This document shows positions 13,344 to 14,091 of a stretch of 14,091 nt of DNA, piece after piece. Below the pieces are notes generated by a model that saw nothing but the letters and a program-made list of their open reading frames with translations, searched no databases and was not told the DNA's origin. Source of the stretch: Candidatus Hecatellales archaeon (GTDB taxonomy: Archaea > Thermoproteota > Bathyarchaeia > Hecatellales > Hecatellaceae); contig QMYD01000012.1 in NCBI GenBank assembly GCA_003662485.1, positions 1 through 14,091 on the forward strand, in the 5' to 3' direction. The position numbers and the translations under genes were made by a program. The first letter of the stretch is position 1, and each line of letters opens with the position of its first letter.

Positions 13344-13862
13344 TTGAACCTTCTCCCCGAAGTCTTAATCCTTCCCGCCATAGCCCTGCCAACGGGGTTC
13401 CTGCTTAAGCTAGCAGACGAACTAGGTGAAGAAGGAAATAGTCTGAAGGGTTTTCTGGCGGCTGGAGGGGCGGCTTCAGGCTTCTGGCTTCTCATGAAAG
13501 CCTCACCCTCAGGTTCAACGTTAAGCCTCGCCATAATCCTAGGCTCCCTTGCAGCCCTAAAAGTTGACAGGTTAAACCTTTGGTTCGGCCTAGCCGTCGT
13601 AGGCTTGCTCGCCCTACTCCTAAGCTTAGCTCCCCCCCTTCTTCTACCCCTCATCGTCATGACCATTCTCACGATGGTTGACGAATTCCTCCATGGGTGG
13701 GGAGAAAAAACCATGGGGACGCTGGGTAGAATAGCATTTCACAGGCCAGCCTTAAAGGTTGGAGTGGTCGTGCTAGCCCTTTCAGGCCTCCTCTCGCTTG
13801 CAGCCATACCGGCCCTCCTAGGCTTCGACCTAGCCTACGAGGCTGCGGGGAGGCTACATTAA
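13344..13862 (+). CDS. Unidentified multi-pass membrane protein
   Basis: 172 residues with about five or six hydrophobic segments (approximately 6-22, 36-52, 59-72, 79-95, 97-112 and 138-160). Polar signatures sit at membrane edges: L-K-L-A-D-E-L-G-E-E (21-30), K-V-D-R-L-N (73-78), V-D-E-F-L-H-G-W-G-E-K (112-122) and I-A-F-H-R-P-A-L-K (130-138). Acidic pairs after a hydrophobic helix recall metal-binding membrane transferases, but I cannot place it in a family. The TTG start at 13344 has no ribosome site. A TTTAAGC element just upstream is too close for a normal leader, so leaderless or misassigned starts are possible. Its stop overlaps the tiaS stop on the other strand by three bases. Confidence 0.75.
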   Translation: MNLLPEVLILPAIALPTGFLLKLADELGEEGNSLKGFLAAGGAASGFWLLMKASPSGSTLSLAIILGSLAALKVDRLNLWFGLAVVGLLALLLSLAPPLLLPLIVMTILTMVDEFLHGWGEKTMGTLGRIAFHRPALKVGVVVLALSGLLSLAAIPALLGFDLAYEAAGRLH

Positions 13863-14091
13863 ATTTTTGGAGGCCAGCCATACCCCCAAAATTTTTCCAG
13901 CTTCAGGATGGAGAACTCCCCCTTCTCCCGGCCATACCTCTCGCTGGGTTTGGTTAGATGCCGATGAGCTCGGGGGGCCGCAAGGTATAGGCCTGGCCTA
14001 AGCTCACGTTCAACTTTGAGGCGAACCTTCCCAGCCTCCCTACTCCTATACTTGCACTTGGGGCAGCGGAAGCCCTTACCAGCCCCAAGAG
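13859..14091 (-). CDS. tiaS: tRNA(Ile2) 2-agmatinylcytidine synthetase TiaS, C-terminal part
   Basis: TiaS attaches agmatine to C34 of the CAU-anticodon tRNA-Ile2 so that it reads AUA codons; it is archaeal. The frame enters from the right edge and ends at TAA 13859-13861, giving 76 complete codons. It begins G-A-G-K-G-F-R-C-P-K-C-K-Y-R, one knuckle of the C-terminal zinc ribbon. It continues through R-E-L-R-P-G-L-Y to A-H-R-H-L-T-K-P-S-E-R-Y-G-R, the conserved tail of the family. The other zinc knuckle and the catalytic domain lie outside the window. It is too short for a certain call, but the zinc knuckle and the R-H-L-x-K-P tail are in the right order. Confidence 0.8.
   Translation of the reverse strand, partial: LGAGKGFRCPKCKYRSREAGKVRLKVERELRPGLYLAAPRAHRHLTKPSERYGREKGEFSILKLEKFWGYGWPPKI

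Noticed and set aside
13337..13714. 125-residue Arg/Ser/Pro-rich - strand frame
   Set aside because: It is antisense to the hydrophobic membrane protein; Arg/Ser/Pro-rich composition is what the reverse strand of GC-rich Leu/Ala/Gly codons gives.
13861..13900. Imperfect inverted repeat of AAATTTTTGG and CCAAAATTTTT type, considered as a bidirectional terminator
   Set aside because: It lies inside the last codons of tiaS and is imperfect; codon constraint (Lys, Phe, Trp, Pro) explains the bases.
1..14091. CRISPR array, insertion sequence or phage module
   Set aside because: No spaced direct repeats, transposase motifs, terminal inverted repeats or integrase-like genes were seen on either strand.

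Overview
The window looks archaeal. The early shikimate steps are the archaeal ADH-synthase / 3-dehydroquinate-synthase-II pair rather than DAHP synthase and AroB. There is an initiator tRNA-Met with an A1:U72 pair and GGG/CCC anticodon-stem pairs, a TiaS (tRNA-Ile2 agmatidine synthetase) fragment, TATA-like boxes ahead of several transcription units, and a candidate C/D box sRNA. Short overlaps, GTG/TTG starts and GGAGGTG-type ribosome sites are common. I would guess a thermophilic Thermoproteota-like lineage, but the sequence alone does not fix the lineage.

Left edge (1-1268, + strand): the C-terminal part of a DUF2284-type metal-binding protein, a 220-base gap, and an orphan 180-residue protein with a possible PD-(D/E)xK-like core. 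It converges on the next operon.

Aromatic operon (about 9060 down to 1269, - strand): a winged-helix protein, then ADH synthase, dehydroquinate synthase II, AroD, AroE, AroK, AroA, AroC and a chorismate mutase-prephenate dehydrogenase fusion. Neighbours overlap or lie a few bases apart. Together they encode every step from the ADH precursors to chorismate and on to 4-hydroxyphenylpyruvate, the tyrosine precursor. The shikimate kinase is the bacterial P-loop type, not the archaeal GHMP type. The regulator-like gene at the head has an unresolved start, a 21-bp tandem duplication and an overlapping 16-codon ORF.

RNA region (about 9060-9579): no protein gene. It holds the initiator tRNA (- strand), a candidate C/D box sRNA (- strand) whose D guide would target 16S C1402, and promoter-like and hairpin elements.

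Right half (9580-14091) is visibly more GC-rich: a diaminopimelate-decarboxylase-like enzyme with altered active-site motifs, a small coiled-coil protein on the other strand, a two-gene Ku-like plus minimal ATP-dependent DNA ligase unit (a putative archaeal end-joining module), acylphosphatase, an unidentified multi-pass membrane protein, and the C-terminal end of TiaS running off the right edge.
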